Source of the DNA: Porticoccaceae bacterium
GTDB lineage: Bacteria; Pseudomonadota; Gammaproteobacteria; Pseudomonadales; Porticoccaceae
Direction of reading: 5' to 3'
DNA length: 64,000 bases
NCBI GenBank assembly: GCA_023228865.1
Contig: JALOAH010000003.1
Location: 1-64,000 of the forward strand
The position numbers were made by a program, and so were the translations under genes. Shown one piece after another: positions 29,122 to 36,913 of the stretch (positions are counted from its first letter, which is position 1; each line of letters opens with the position of its first letter). The notes below the pieces were generated by a model, which was not told the origin of the DNA, made no database searches, and saw only the letters and a program-made list of their open reading frames with translations.

Positions 29122-29155
29122 GGAGCCTGTCAGGCTTAATGGTTCCACAGGCTCC
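29122..29155 (+). terminator. Hairpin after the RND operon
   Basis: A nine-base stem, GGAGCCTGT with ACAGGCTCC, and a 16-base loop lie 36 bases after the RND stop, between convergent genes. No T-run follows. It is a likely transcript end. Confidence 0.5.
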
Positions 29156-29169
29156 TGGCAGCAAGGGGA

Positions 29170-29466
29170 TTAGCGGTATTTCTTTTCCAGGCGGTATTTT
29201 TCTTTCTCGCGCTCAGGCATTTTTTCCCACTTTTGGCGCAATTTTTCTTTTTTGTCCTGGGGAAGCTTCTGGTAGCGATCCTGGGCTTCTTTGACACGCT
29301 TTTTTTCCCGATCCGAAAGATCGTCCCATTTTTTTGCCACCAACAGCTGGTTGTCAGTGTTCCAGTGGTCGTTGTAATGGGGCGGGATCTGCTGACGCGC
29401 TGCCAGAGCCTGAGAGGGAATCAGTAAAAGGAGGCAAAGCAGGGGGCGCAATAACAGGGTAATCAC
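29170..29466 (-). CDS. DUF3106-type exported protein of the sigma-factor operon
   Basis: From the GTG at 29466 (AAAGGAAG upstream) the protein is 98 residues with a strong signal peptide (ITLLLRPLLCLLLLIPSQALA). The mature part is charged and helical: WDDLSDREKKRVKEAQDRYQKLPQDKKEKLR, then WEKMPEREKEKY. The repeated W-x-x-[LM]-[SP]-x-x-E/D pattern is typical of DUF3106 proteins encoded beside ECF sigma and anti-sigma genes. The start comes right after the anti-sigma stop. A longer start inside that gene is possible but less likely. The function is unknown, probably envelope-stress related. Confidence 0.75.
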   Translation of the reverse strand: MITLLLRPLLCLLLLIPSQALAARQQIPPHYNDHWNTDNQLLVAKKWDDLSDREKKRVKEAQDRYQKLPQDKKEKLRQKWEKMPEREKEKYRLEKKYR

Positions 29467-29470
29467 GGGT

Positions 29471-29803
29471 CTAACTTCCTTTGGCGTTCTGTGTTTCGGC
29501 AAGCCAGTAATAAAAATCCAGATCCTGGGACTGTACCGTATCGGGAAAGAGGGCGTCTTGCTGATTGAAAAACATCGATTTCTCCGGGGCGAGAATAAGG
29601 GTCAAGGCAAATAGCGACGCCAGCGTCATCCCCGTCAATGGTAGCAGGAATCGCGGCAGGCGAAAGCGGGCAGCCTGTTCACAGGCGTGTTTTCGGCTCT
29701 GGCGCAATTGTCTTTCAATGACCGGATCCACATGCCTTTCTGCGGCTAGCAGCTGTGCCCTGAGATTGCGTTCAAAATCAGTCATGGTTTCAAAATCAGT
29801 CAT
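29471..29803 (-). CDS. Anti-sigma factor-like membrane protein
   Basis: This 110-residue protein has a cytoplasmic N-terminus, one membrane helix (LLPLTGMTLASLFALTLILA) and a short periplasmic tail, as in small anti-sigma factors of the DUF3379/DUF3619 kind. It begins with a tandem duplication: MTDFE is encoded twice by an 18-base direct repeat, so two in-frame ATGs (29803 and 29785) exist. AGGAG sits properly before the first. It overlaps the sigma gene by eight bases, as expected for an anti-sigma partner. Confidence 0.7.
   Translation of the reverse strand: MTDFETMTDFERNLRAQLLAAERHVDPVIERQLRQSRKHACEQAARFRLPRFLLPLTGMTLASLFALTLILAPEKSMFFNQQDALFPDTVQSQDLDFYYWLAETQNAKGS
29768..29803 (-). repeat. 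18-base tandem duplication at the anti-sigma start
   Basis: ATGACTGATTTTGAA occurs twice in tandem, 18 bases apart, at the 5' end of the anti-sigma gene. It duplicates the start codon and adds six residues (MTDFET before MTDFER). The first copy overlaps the end of the sigma gene, so the duplication also changed the distance between sigma stop and the second ATG. Confidence 0.85.
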
Positions 29804-30389
29804 TGCGATGCTCCTGTAACTGCTCCTGAAGTGAATGCAGCGCTCTTGAGTAATGGGTTTTGACACTGCCTTCAGAACACCCCATAACAGAGGCGGTTTC
29901 CACTGTTGACAAACCTTCCCAGCAGCGCAGCATAAAAGCCTGTTGCTGGCGATGGGGTAGTTTCTCAACAGCCTCGATGAGGGCAGCCATACTTTGCTGG
30001 CGCTCCACGGCAAGCGCGGGGTTGTTGGATTCGGCGTCGGCGACGTGCTGAAAGGGATCGTCCTGCTCCAGATCGCGGGGCGAGGAAAAAGAAGGCAGCC
30101 AGCCGGTAAAGCGGTTTTTAACGGTGCGACGGCGAATGACATCGCGAATACGGTTGTGGAGAATCTTGAAAAAAAGCAGCCGCCACTCGTCCTCGGATTT
30201 ATGGCTGTATTTCCTCACCAGCAGCAACATGCTGTCCTGAACCGTGTCGAGGGCGTCATCCTGATCGGCGAGCGCTGTTCTCGCGATAAGAAATGCCCTG
30301 CGCTCCACGGAGGCGAGAAACTTGTCAAGTTCAGTATTTACCGACAAGCTGGCAACGCCCCCGGGACAAATTTCCGCAATCGTAGCCAC
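29796..30389 (-). CDS. ECF-type RNA polymerase sigma factor
   Basis: This 197-residue sigma70-family protein has region 2 (FLIARTALADQDDALDTVQDSML, then DEWRLLFFKILHNRIRDVIRR) and region 4 (EAVEKLPHRQQQAFMLRCWEG, then SVMGCSEGSVKTHYSRALHSL) with a short linker. It starts with GTG after GGGGAG. Genes downstream encode a membrane anti-sigma-like protein and an exported DUF3106-type protein, so it probably answers an envelope signal. The upstream His/Tyr-rich exported gene in the same orientation may belong to its regulon. Confidence 0.9.
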   Translation of the reverse strand: MATIAEICPGGVASLSVNTELDKFLASVERRAFLIARTALADQDDALDTVQDSMLLLVRKYSHKSEDEWRLLFFKILHNRIRDVIRRRTVKNRFTGWLPSFSSPRDLEQDDPFQHVADAESNNPALAVERQQSMAALIEAVEKLPHRQQQAFMLRCWEGLSTVETASVMGCSEGSVKTHYSRALHSLQEQLQEHRND

Positions 30390-30416
30390 TGGATACTCCC
30401 CATGATCCCCGCGTCG

Positions 30417-30770
30417 TTAATGGTTGTGGTGGAGAATTTCATTGAGTATATAAATACCACCTATCCACTTATAGGCATCGCTGTGGTCATGGTGATGAAC
30501 TACGTAGCGATCGCCATGATAGCGGTGATGCCTGATTTGACTGGGGTGGCCATAATAAGAGCCGTAGTTGTTGATAATGACTTTTTTGCCCCTGTGGCCG
30601 TGATGGCGGGAACCGTAGTAGTGCCTGTCGTAGTGCCCGCGATCATAGCCTTTGCCATAATCCCTGTAGTGCTCCCTGCGATTATCCGCCAGTGTCAGGG
30701 ATGCAAAACCCATAAGAAGAAATGCCAGAGCAAGGCCGAGGTATTTACTGGTAGAAGTTCTGGTTTTCAT
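30417..30770 (-). CDS. Exported His/Tyr-rich small protein
   Basis: The 117-residue precursor has a clear signal peptide (YLGLALAFLLMGFASLTLADN). The mature chain of about 88 residues holds 17 His and many Tyr, Arg and Gly, with clusters such as RHHGHRGKK, IRHHRYHGDRY and VHHHDH. The middle KKVIINNYGSYYG resembles the glycine-tyrosine proteins seen near ECF sigma loci. Metal binding in the periplasm is a natural guess from composition, not shown. It lies 27 bases upstream of the sigma gene, same strand, with AAGGTGA before its ATG. Confidence 0.75.
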   Translation of the reverse strand: MKTRTSTSKYLGLALAFLLMGFASLTLADNRREHYRDYGKGYDRGHYDRHYYGSRHHGHRGKKVIINNYGSYYGHPSQIRHHRYHGDRYVVHHHDHSDAYKWIGGIYILNEILHHNH

Positions 30771-30868
30771 TTCATCACCTTTTTTTGATGGTTACGCTGC
30801 TAATAACGCCGCGGCTTGCAAAAGGTTGACAACAGGTTTGAGGATGGCCTTGACGGCAGTGTTTCAGG

Positions 30869-31681
30869 TTAAAGTTCGGCTTCGAGCCACACTGGGCAGT
30901 GGTCGGAGGGTTTTTCCATAGCGCGAATATCCTGATCGATTTCACAGGCACGCTGGCGATTGATGACCGCCGGGGTTGCCAGAATCAGGTCAATTCGCAG
31001 ACCTCTGCGCGGGTTGGCGCTGAAGCCACCGCTGCGGTAATCGAACCAGGAGTAGCGCTGGGCGCCATCCTGTGGATGCTGTTGCTCGTAGCTGTCCACT
31101 AGTCCCCACGCGCTCAGTTCCTGCAGCCACTGCCTTTCTTCCGGCAGAAAGCAGCACTTGCCTGTGCGCAGCCAGCGCTTGCGATTGTCTTCGCCAATGC
31201 CGATGTCCTTGTCGAGGGGCGCCACATTCATATCACCAAGAACGATAAGGTTTTCGCTTGGTTGGTGTTGTTGCAACAGTCGGGTCAGGTTTTGATAAAA
31301 CTCGGCCTTGTTGGCAAATTTTGTCGGGTGGCTGCGGCTTTCTCCCTGGGGAAAGTAGCCGTTGTAGATGGTCACGGGGTTCTCTGCTGTTGCCAGCGTA
31401 ATAGAAACGAGGCGGCACTGGGCTTCGTCGCCATCATCGGGAAAGCCTTTGCTGCTGTTGAGGAGAGTGCCCCTGTAAAGCAGGGCGACGCCGTAGTGAC
31501 CTTTCTGGCCGTGAAAAACGACGTTGTAGCCCTGCTCCTCAATAAATGCCAAGGGAAATAGGCTGTCTTCAACTTTTGTTTCCTGCAGGCCGATGACATC
31601 CGGCTGATGTTTGGCAATAACGGTTTCAAGCTGATGCAACCGGGCGCGAATACCGTTGACGTTGAAGGACATTATTTTCAT
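30869..31681 (-). CDS. xthA: Exodeoxyribonuclease III
   Basis: This AP endonuclease and 3'-5' exonuclease of 270 residues repairs abasic sites. It shows MKIMSFNVNGIRAR, IGLQETKVED with the metal-binding Glu, YNGYFPQG, VLGDMNVAPLDKDIG, RGLRIDLILATP and the terminal SDHCPVWLE with catalytic His. The ATG overlaps the prc stop by four bases, so it is coupled to prc in the same transcript. Confidence 0.95.
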   Translation of the reverse strand: MKIMSFNVNGIRARLHQLETVIAKHQPDVIGLQETKVEDSLFPLAFIEEQGYNVVFHGQKGHYGVALLYRGTLLNSSKGFPDDGDEAQCRLVSITLATAENPVTIYNGYFPQGESRSHPTKFANKAEFYQNLTRLLQQHQPSENLIVLGDMNVAPLDKDIGIGEDNRKRWLRTGKCCFLPEERQWLQELSAWGLVDSYEQQHPQDGAQRYSWFDYRSGGFSANPRRGLRIDLILATPAVINRQRACEIDQDIRAMEKPSDHCPVWLEAEL

Positions 31682-33783
31682 GGTTGCTGTTCAACCACCT
31701 GCATGGCCTGGCTGCCATTCAGTTGAATACCATCGACGAGAATCATTCCAGCTTCCTTTAAAAAAGGGTCATCTTCCAATGGTACATCCGCCTGCGCGCT
31801 GGCATTGTCGTCGCTTTCACTGTCTTCGTCGCCCGCGTCTGCACTGCCATCCTGTTGTTTCCATTCTTCGATGGAAGCAAATGGCGGCTGATTTTTAGCG
31901 CTTCTGCGGGCGTTTTCCAGCTCAAATAGCGCCACCTGGAATTCATCCAGCTCCTGTTTTCGCCGTTGCAGATTGAGGGACACCACCAGGTTGTCTCGGC
32001 GCGCCTGGTTGAGTTCCAGCTCTTTGACCAGGTATAAGTAGTCGGCATCGGACTGGGCGCGGGCGCGGTGTTCTTTGGCAAGTTCGTCAAGGTCATCGGC
32101 AAAATTGCCGTGTTTGGTGATGGGAATGCCATGAATTTTGTCCCAGGGCAGGGCGTGATCCTTGCTGCTTTCGCCGATTTCGTCGAGGCTGTACAGGGAG
32201 GGAAAACTGATGTCTGGAACCACCCCGCGGTGCTGGGTGCTGTCACCGGAGACCCTGTAGAACTTGGATTCGGTGAGTTTTACCTGCCCTTCATGGAGGG
32301 GCACCAGCGCCTGAACGGTGCCCTTGCCGTAACTCTGGGTGCCAACCACCAGGCCGCGGCCATAATCCTGAATGGCGCCGGCAAAAATTTCCGATGCCGA
32401 GGCGCTGAGGCGATTGATGAGAACCACAAGGGGACCGTCATAAAGTGGCGGTTTGCGGGATCTGTAGCCTCTGGATATTTGATCATCCTTGCGGATTTGT
32501 ACCACAGGTCCTGGGTTGATAAACAAATCAGTCATGGTGGTCACTTCAAAGAGTGAGCCGCCGCCATTGTTGCGTAAATCAAGGACAATTCCGTCAACGT
32601 TTTCTTTCTTAAGCTCCTTGAGAAGCTTGGCAACATCCCTGGTTGTGCTTTTATAGTTTGGGTCGCGCTTGTTGAAAGCCTCGAAGTCGATATAAAAAGC
32701 GGGTAGATCGATGACACCAACTTTATAGGGTTTGCCATCATTTTCCAGTTCGAGAATGCGGCTTTTGGCTGCCTGCTCTTCGAGCTTAACCTCGTCGCGA
32801 ACAATGGAAATAACCTTATTGACGCCAGCGCTTTCGCCCTTTGCAGGAATAATCTCCAGGCGCACCAGGGTTCCCTTTGCGCCGCGAATAAGGTCGACAA
32901 CATCATCCAGGCGCCAGCCCACCACATCTTCAATGGGTTTGTCGCCTTCACCAACGCCGACAATTTTATCCTCCGGCGCCAAAATACCCTGTTGTGCCGC
33001 CGGGCCGCCCGGTATCACCCGAACAACGGAAGTAGTTTCGTCGTCAGACTGGAGCACGGCGCCAATGCCCTCAAGCTTTAAAGACATGCTGATGTTGAAG
33101 TTTTCCAGCTGGCGCGGCGAGAAATAGCTTGTGTGCGGATCGTAGAGGGATGTCAGCGCATTCATGTAAAGCTGATGGGCATCTTCGGCGTCGGATTGCT
33201 CAATGCGCTTCAGGGCGTTCTTGTAGCGCTTGATGAGCAGGGCAGGAATCTCGTTTTCTTCTTTTTCTGCAAGCATTAGGCGCAGATAACTGTCTTTGAT
33301 CCTTTTCCGCCAGAGTTCATCCAACTCCTCCATGGTTGTTGCCCAGGTGGCATTTTCCTCGTTGTAATCGATGGTTTCGTCAATGGTGAAATCAAAACCG
33401 GCGCTGTTCTCGAGGAGGGCAATACTGTGGTTGAGCCTGTCAATAACCCGCTTCAGATACAAATTGTAGATTTCAAAGCCAGGGGTTAAATCGCCCTGTT
33501 TGAGACTGTCATCAAGGCTGAACTGCCACTGATTGAATTTTTCAATATCTTCAGCAAGAAAATAGGTTTTTGAAGGATCCAGGCTCTCGAGGTAGTTGTC
33601 GAGCAACTCCCTGGAAACTTCGTCATTGAGGGCTTTTTTTGCGTAATGTTTGTTGCCGAGTTTTTCGAGCATTTCCAGTGTGGTTTGCACTTGGGAAGGC
33701 GTGAACTCCAGGGGCTCGGTCTTGGCGAAAGACAGCGAGGAAAAGACAATCAGCAATAAAGCGACATAACGGTTAGCTAACAT
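31678..33783 (-). CDS. prc: Carboxy-terminal (tail-specific) processing protease
   Basis: Prc is a periplasmic Ser-Lys protease that degrades or trims proteins from the C-terminus. From the preferred ATG at 33783 it has 701 residues and opens with a signal peptide (LANRYVALLLIVFSSLSFAKT) preceded by CAGGAC. A frame to 33840 adds 19 residues without a good ribosome site. A PDZ domain (GIGAVLQSDDETTSVVRVIPGGPAAQ) is followed by the S41 core with VLINRLSASASEIFAGA (Ser) and GTQSYGKGTVQ (Lys). The C-terminal DUF3340-type region is acidic, with a run EDSESDDNASA. It is co-transcribed with xthA. Confidence 0.92.
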   Translation of the reverse strand: MLANRYVALLLIVFSSLSFAKTEPLEFTPSQVQTTLEMLEKLGNKHYAKKALNDEVSRELLDNYLESLDPSKTYFLAEDIEKFNQWQFSLDDSLKQGDLTPGFEIYNLYLKRVIDRLNHSIALLENSAGFDFTIDETIDYNEENATWATTMEELDELWRKRIKDSYLRLMLAEKEENEIPALLIKRYKNALKRIEQSDAEDAHQLYMNALTSLYDPHTSYFSPRQLENFNISMSLKLEGIGAVLQSDDETTSVVRVIPGGPAAQQGILAPEDKIVGVGEGDKPIEDVVGWRLDDVVDLIRGAKGTLVRLEIIPAKGESAGVNKVISIVRDEVKLEEQAAKSRILELENDGKPYKVGVIDLPAFYIDFEAFNKRDPNYKSTTRDVAKLLKELKKENVDGIVLDLRNNGGGSLFEVTTMTDLFINPGPVVQIRKDDQISRGYRSRKPPLYDGPLVVLINRLSASASEIFAGAIQDYGRGLVVGTQSYGKGTVQALVPLHEGQVKLTESKFYRVSGDSTQHRGVVPDISFPSLYSLDEIGESSKDHALPWDKIHGIPITKHGNFADDLDELAKEHRARAQSDADYLYLVKELELNQARRDNLVVSLNLQRRKQELDEFQVALFELENARRSAKNQPPFASIEEWKQQDGSADAGDEDSESDDNASAQADVPLEDDPFLKEAGMILVDGIQLNGSQAMQVVEQQP

Positions 33784-33932
33784 CAATAGTCCTGCTCTGG
33801 CATTGAAAGAATGGGATTGGCTCGGGGAATTAGACATCATTTAGAGAAAATATTCGCAGATTTCGTGGTCAGTTTTATAAACAGGGCTCTTACTTGATGT
33901 TCATTGGCGAAAAATAGTCATTTGCCTGGCTA

Positions 33933-33961
33933 TTATAGGGTTGTTGTGAGCCAGGAGTAAT
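33933..33961 (-). promoter_or_regulatory. Candidate sigma70 promoter for prc-xthA
   Basis: On the minus strand a perfect -10 box TATAAT (33933-33938) lies 17 bases from TTACTC (33956-33961), a four-of-six -35 box. The predicted start of transcription is about 150 bases before the preferred prc start. Confidence 0.45.
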
Positions 33962-34116
33962 TATTTTTCCTTTTTCGCGCCCGCTAAGCTGTTGTTTTGC
34001 TTGCAACCCTCGCCCCATGGCCAGATTTCAGTGGCGCACATCAAGAACGCCGATGGTGCAGTATAGGGGGACGACGAACCCCTAGGCAATCGAGAACGAT
34101 TTTTTCCACCAGCAAA

Positions 34117-34141
34117 CAAAAAAACCCGCCTTGTGGGCGGG
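34117..34141 (-). terminator. Rho-independent terminator of tRNA-Arg
   Basis: Reading the minus strand, CCCGCC-CACAA-GGCGGG is followed by seven T and then GTTT. It starts 11 bases past the CCA end of the tRNA. Stem, loop and T-run are classical. Confidence 0.85.
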
Positions 34142-34151
34142 CTTTGATTTT

Positions 34152-34228
34152 TGGCGCACTCGGGAGGATTCGAACCTCCGACCGCTCGGTTCGTAGCCGA
34201 GTACTCTATCCAGCTGAGCTACGAGTGC
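34152..34228 (-). tRNA. tRNA-Arg (anticodon ACG)
   Basis: The 77-base gene folds as a standard cloverleaf on the minus strand: acceptor stem GCACTCG/CGAGTGC, discriminator G and encoded CCA; D-arm with AGCTCAGCTGGATAGAGT; anticodon stem CTCGG/CCGAG around loop CTACGAA giving anticodon ACG (A34 normally becomes inosine and reads CGU, CGC and CGA); T-loop GGTTCGAATCC. It stands alone with its own promoter and terminator. Such genes are frequent integration sites, but no duplicated tRNA 3' end was seen nearby. Confidence 0.97.
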
Positions 34229-34254
34229 GTGAAACAGTGGTCTTGAGGGCGCGT

Positions 34255-34283
34255 ACTATAGAGTCAGGTCTGCGCTTCGTCAA
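34255..34283 (-). promoter_or_regulatory. Sigma70 promoter of tRNA-Arg
   Basis: The minus strand reads TTGACG (34278-34283), a 17-base spacer and TATAGT (34255-34260), followed by a GC-rich discriminator (acgcgccc). That is typical of stable-RNA promoters under stringent control. Transcription should begin some 20 bases before the mature tRNA. Confidence 0.8.
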
Positions 34284-34424
34284 GAGGGGATATCTAAAAA
34301 TGCTCTTTTTTTAGAGGTTCCCAATGATTGGGCGCGAAAAAATAGGCCTTTTCCGCTGTGGGGGCGGGTCGAGCTTATTTTTACAGGATTTTTGATCAAG
34401 ACTTACAGGGTGCGCGGCTCGGGT

Positions 34425-35402
34425 TTATACGGATGCCATGAAAATTGCCCGTCGCGGCGCCGGGTAACCTTCGATGGTTAACTCAGGGTTTTCCGGGTCG
34501 AGAAAGTCCGCCAGGGATTCAAAGCGCATCCAGGGGGTTTTGCGCTGCTCCGCCGTGGTGGTGACCGAACAATCGACCAGGCGGGGGTTGTCAAGTCCGA
34601 GGCTGGTCATCCAGGAAAGAACCTGATGGGTGCTGGGAATGCACCAGACGTTGCGCATTTTTGCGTAGCGCCCCTTGGGAATAAGCGACTCCTTCGAATC
34701 GACAACGAGGGTTTCGAGAACCAACTGCCCGCCGGGTTTCAAACAATTGCGCAATTCTTCAATATGAGCAAGGGCATCCTTGCGGTGGTAGATCACGCCC
34801 ATGGAGAGTACTGTGTCAAAACTGCGAAGATTCCCAGGCAGCTGTTCTATGCCGAGGGGAAGCACGTCGACGGGGATTTTCGGGCAGTAGTGTTTAAATA
34901 CCTGAAACTGGTAGACGAACTTGGCTGAAGGATCTATGCCAATGACTCGCTCCGGGCGCTGGCCGTCAGTGCCGCCGTATAAGCGCATGCAGTGATAGCC
35001 GTTGCCACAACCCACATCGAGAATCCGTTGCCCCCCAAGGCATCCCAGGTGGGGGGCAAGCCGATCCCATTTCCAGTCGGAGCGCCATTCTGTGTCTATG
35101 TCCAGACCAAAAAGCTGCCAGGGGCCTTTGCGCCAGGGATGCAACCCCATCAACGTGTTTCTGAGGGCATCGCGCACCCTGTCGTCACAGTCGCCGGGTT
35201 CGCCAATTCGCACATTGGCGGCAAATTCTTGTGACGAAGGAACAATATTCGGCAGGGCATCGATAACCTGTTGCCACTGGGGCAAATCCCCCCAGCGTTC
35301 CTGACTGAGGCCTTGTTGCAATTGTTCCGGAAGCGTCTTTGACCAGGCTTGAAAACCGGGAGTCGCAGACATCCAGTGGAGGAGGGGCTGATAATCGGGC
35401 AT
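34425..35402 (-). CDS. cmoB: tRNA U34 carboxymethyltransferase
   Basis: CmoB transfers the carboxymethyl group of carboxy-SAM to 5-hydroxyuridine 34, making cmo5U in tRNAs that read four-fold codon boxes. The 325-residue protein has WRKGPWQLFGLDIDTEWRSD, the SAM motif ILDVGCGNGYHCMRL near 125, GIDPSAKFVYQF and SMGVIYHRKDAL, and ends in the AEQRKTPWMRFESL stretch typical of CmoB. It lies downstream of cmoA but is separated from it by a cytochrome b561 gene. Confidence 0.95.
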   Translation of the reverse strand: MPDYQPLLHWMSATPGFQAWSKTLPEQLQQGLSQERWGDLPQWQQVIDALPNIVPSSQEFAANVRIGEPGDCDDRVRDALRNTLMGLHPWRKGPWQLFGLDIDTEWRSDWKWDRLAPHLGCLGGQRILDVGCGNGYHCMRLYGGTDGQRPERVIGIDPSAKFVYQFQVFKHYCPKIPVDVLPLGIEQLPGNLRSFDTVLSMGVIYHRKDALAHIEELRNCLKPGGQLVLETLVVDSKESLIPKGRYAKMRNVWCIPSTHQVLSWMTSLGLDNPRLVDCSVTTTAEQRKTPWMRFESLADFLDPENPELTIEGYPAPRRAIFMASV

Positions 35403-35488
35403 GGCGCGAATGGGTTAAAAACGGGGCTGCAATGTAGCCCCGTCAGCATCAAGATGCAATATCAAGCGGCGCTCACGACTTGCCGGGA

Positions 35489-36034
35489 TCAGTGATTGCC
35501 GGCTTTGAGCATTTTGGCAATGGTGTTGTCGCGATCGATAAGCTGGTGTTTGATCGCCCCTGCTACATGAAGGCCTACGCCGATAAGAAGCAGATTGGCG
35601 CCAAATTCATGCACCTCTTCCCAGAATTCATGGAGGCCGTGGTTTTTCACCATGGGGGATGCCAGGTTTATGACGTCGAAAATGGCAATGGTTTTGCCGT
35701 TGCTCCAGATCATCAACGGCCCACTGACGACCATCAGGGCAATACCCACCAGCAACAGGTTGGGAACCCAGCGCGCCAGGAACTGCAGCAGCGGATTCTG
35801 CGGCGGCAGCAGGGGGCGAACATTTCCCAAACGCCACAAAATTCTGGCGACAAGAATGATGAACACCGACATGCCGATGGAAATATGGAGCGCCTCCATG
35901 GCTTTTTCACTGACACCAGGAAAATCCCCTGAAAATTCCGCCATAAGGTAAAGTCCAATGACGGCGAACGCGCTTACCCAGTGAAAGATAATTGAAAGCC
36001 AGCTGTACCCCTGGCGAGTGTCGCGAAGTGGCAT
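35489..36034 (-). CDS. Cytochrome b561 family protein
   Basis: This 181-residue membrane protein has four helices. Haem-ligand His residues appear in SWLSIIFHWVSAF (helix 1), MEALHISIGMSVFII (helix 2) and the later VHEFGANLLLIGVGLHVAGAIKH helix. It belongs to the prokaryotic CybB group, which passes electrons between quinol and acceptors such as superoxide. It sits between cmoA and cmoB on the same strand, an unusual interruption, with about 90 bases on each side, so it may have its own promoter. Confidence 0.9.
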   Translation of the reverse strand: MPLRDTRQGYSWLSIIFHWVSAFAVIGLYLMAEFSGDFPGVSEKAMEALHISIGMSVFIILVARILWRLGNVRPLLPPQNPLLQFLARWVPNLLLVGIALMVVSGPLMIWSNGKTIAIFDVINLASPMVKNHGLHEFWEEVHEFGANLLLIGVGLHVAGAIKHQLIDRDNTIAKMLKAGNH

Positions 36035-36127
36035 ATAAAACCCCCATGACCCGATTTGTTGACTAGGACTTCAGCATAAACAAGATAACTTAAGGCTTTC
36101 TTAAGATATCAGCCATGGGGAGGGGAT

Positions 36128-36913
36128 TTAGCCCTGGTGCTTGATCGCGATCAATGAAGCAAAATTAAAACATTGAAACCACACATCGACACTGGTGAAT
36201 CCCGCTTCTGTCAGCCGTTGCCGATGGAGGCCGAGGGTTTCGGGAATCAGGACATTTTCCAGAGCTGAGCGCTTTTGGCTGATTTCCAGCTCGCTGTAAC
36301 CGTTGGCGCGCTTGAAATTATGGTGCAGCTCAACCATCAGGTCATTGAGATGGTCATCGGCAAAGCCGACTTTTTCGGAGAGAACAAGAATCCCTCCCGG
36401 ATTCAGGCCGTCATAGATGCGGCGCACCAGCCCTTCGCGGTGCTGCAGGGGAATAAATTGCAAGGTAAAATTAAGCACCACCATGGAGGCATTGCTAATG
36501 GTAACGTTGACAATGTCTTCGCAAATAAGGGTGATGGAGTCCGTCAACCCCTGTTGTGCCAGCATGTGTTGGCACTGATTTATCATTGCCGGGGAGTTGT
36601 CGACGGCAATAAGGGTTCTGGCTCTGTTCTCCGTATTGCGGGCAATGGCCAAGGTAGAGGCGCCGAGGGAGCTGCCCAGGTCGTAACAGTATGAGTTTTC
36701 CTGGACATATTTTTCTGCCAGGGTTCCGGTCATGGTGATGATGGTTTCATAGCCGGGTACCGAGCGCTTGATCATGTCGGGAAAGACACTGACCACCTTG
36801 TCGTCAAAGACAAAACCGGCGAGATCGCCAATGGGGCGGGCAAACAGATTGTCTTTTTGCGATTGTTCAGACAGGTTCTGGTTGCCTCGTCTATCGATTT
36901 CGCCACCACTCAC
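36128..36913 (-). CDS. cmoA: Carboxy-S-adenosyl-L-methionine synthase
   Basis: CmoA makes carboxy-SAM from SAM and prephenate, the donor for CmoB. The 261-residue protein matches the family through FPDMIKRSVPGYETII, CYDLGSSLGASTL, VDNSPAMINQC, ASMVVLNFTLQF, LNPGGILVLSEK, KRANGYSELEISQKRS and LWFQCFNF-like WFQCFNFASLIA. The GTG start overlaps the stop of the M16 peptidase gene (GTGA at 36910-36913). The first 15 or so residues before DNLFARPIG are longer than in E. coli. Confidence 0.95.
   Translation of the reverse strand: MSGGEIDRRGNQNLSEQSQKDNLFARPIGDLAGFVFDDKVVSVFPDMIKRSVPGYETIITMTGTLAEKYVQENSYCYDLGSSLGASTLAIARNTENRARTLIAVDNSPAMINQCQHMLAQQGLTDSITLICEDIVNVTISNASMVVLNFTLQFIPLQHREGLVRRIYDGLNPGGILVLSEKVGFADDHLNDLMVELHHNFKRANGYSELEISQKRSALENVLIPETLGLHRQRLTEAGFTSVDVWFQCFNFASLIAIKHQG

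Larger units (their letters stand above)
33841..34151. other. Intergenic region upstream of prc
   Basis: This region holds a candidate prc promoter (33933-33961) and the terminator of tRNA-Arg (34117-34141), and otherwise nothing I can support. A plus-strand frame crossing it and the tRNA is rejected. Confidence 0.5.

Noticed and set aside
33997..34314. Plus-strand 105-codon frame over the tRNA-Arg region
   Set aside because: It is the well-known false reading of an antisense tRNA (RIRTSDRSVRSRVLYPAELR); the tRNA, its promoter and its terminator explain the sequence.
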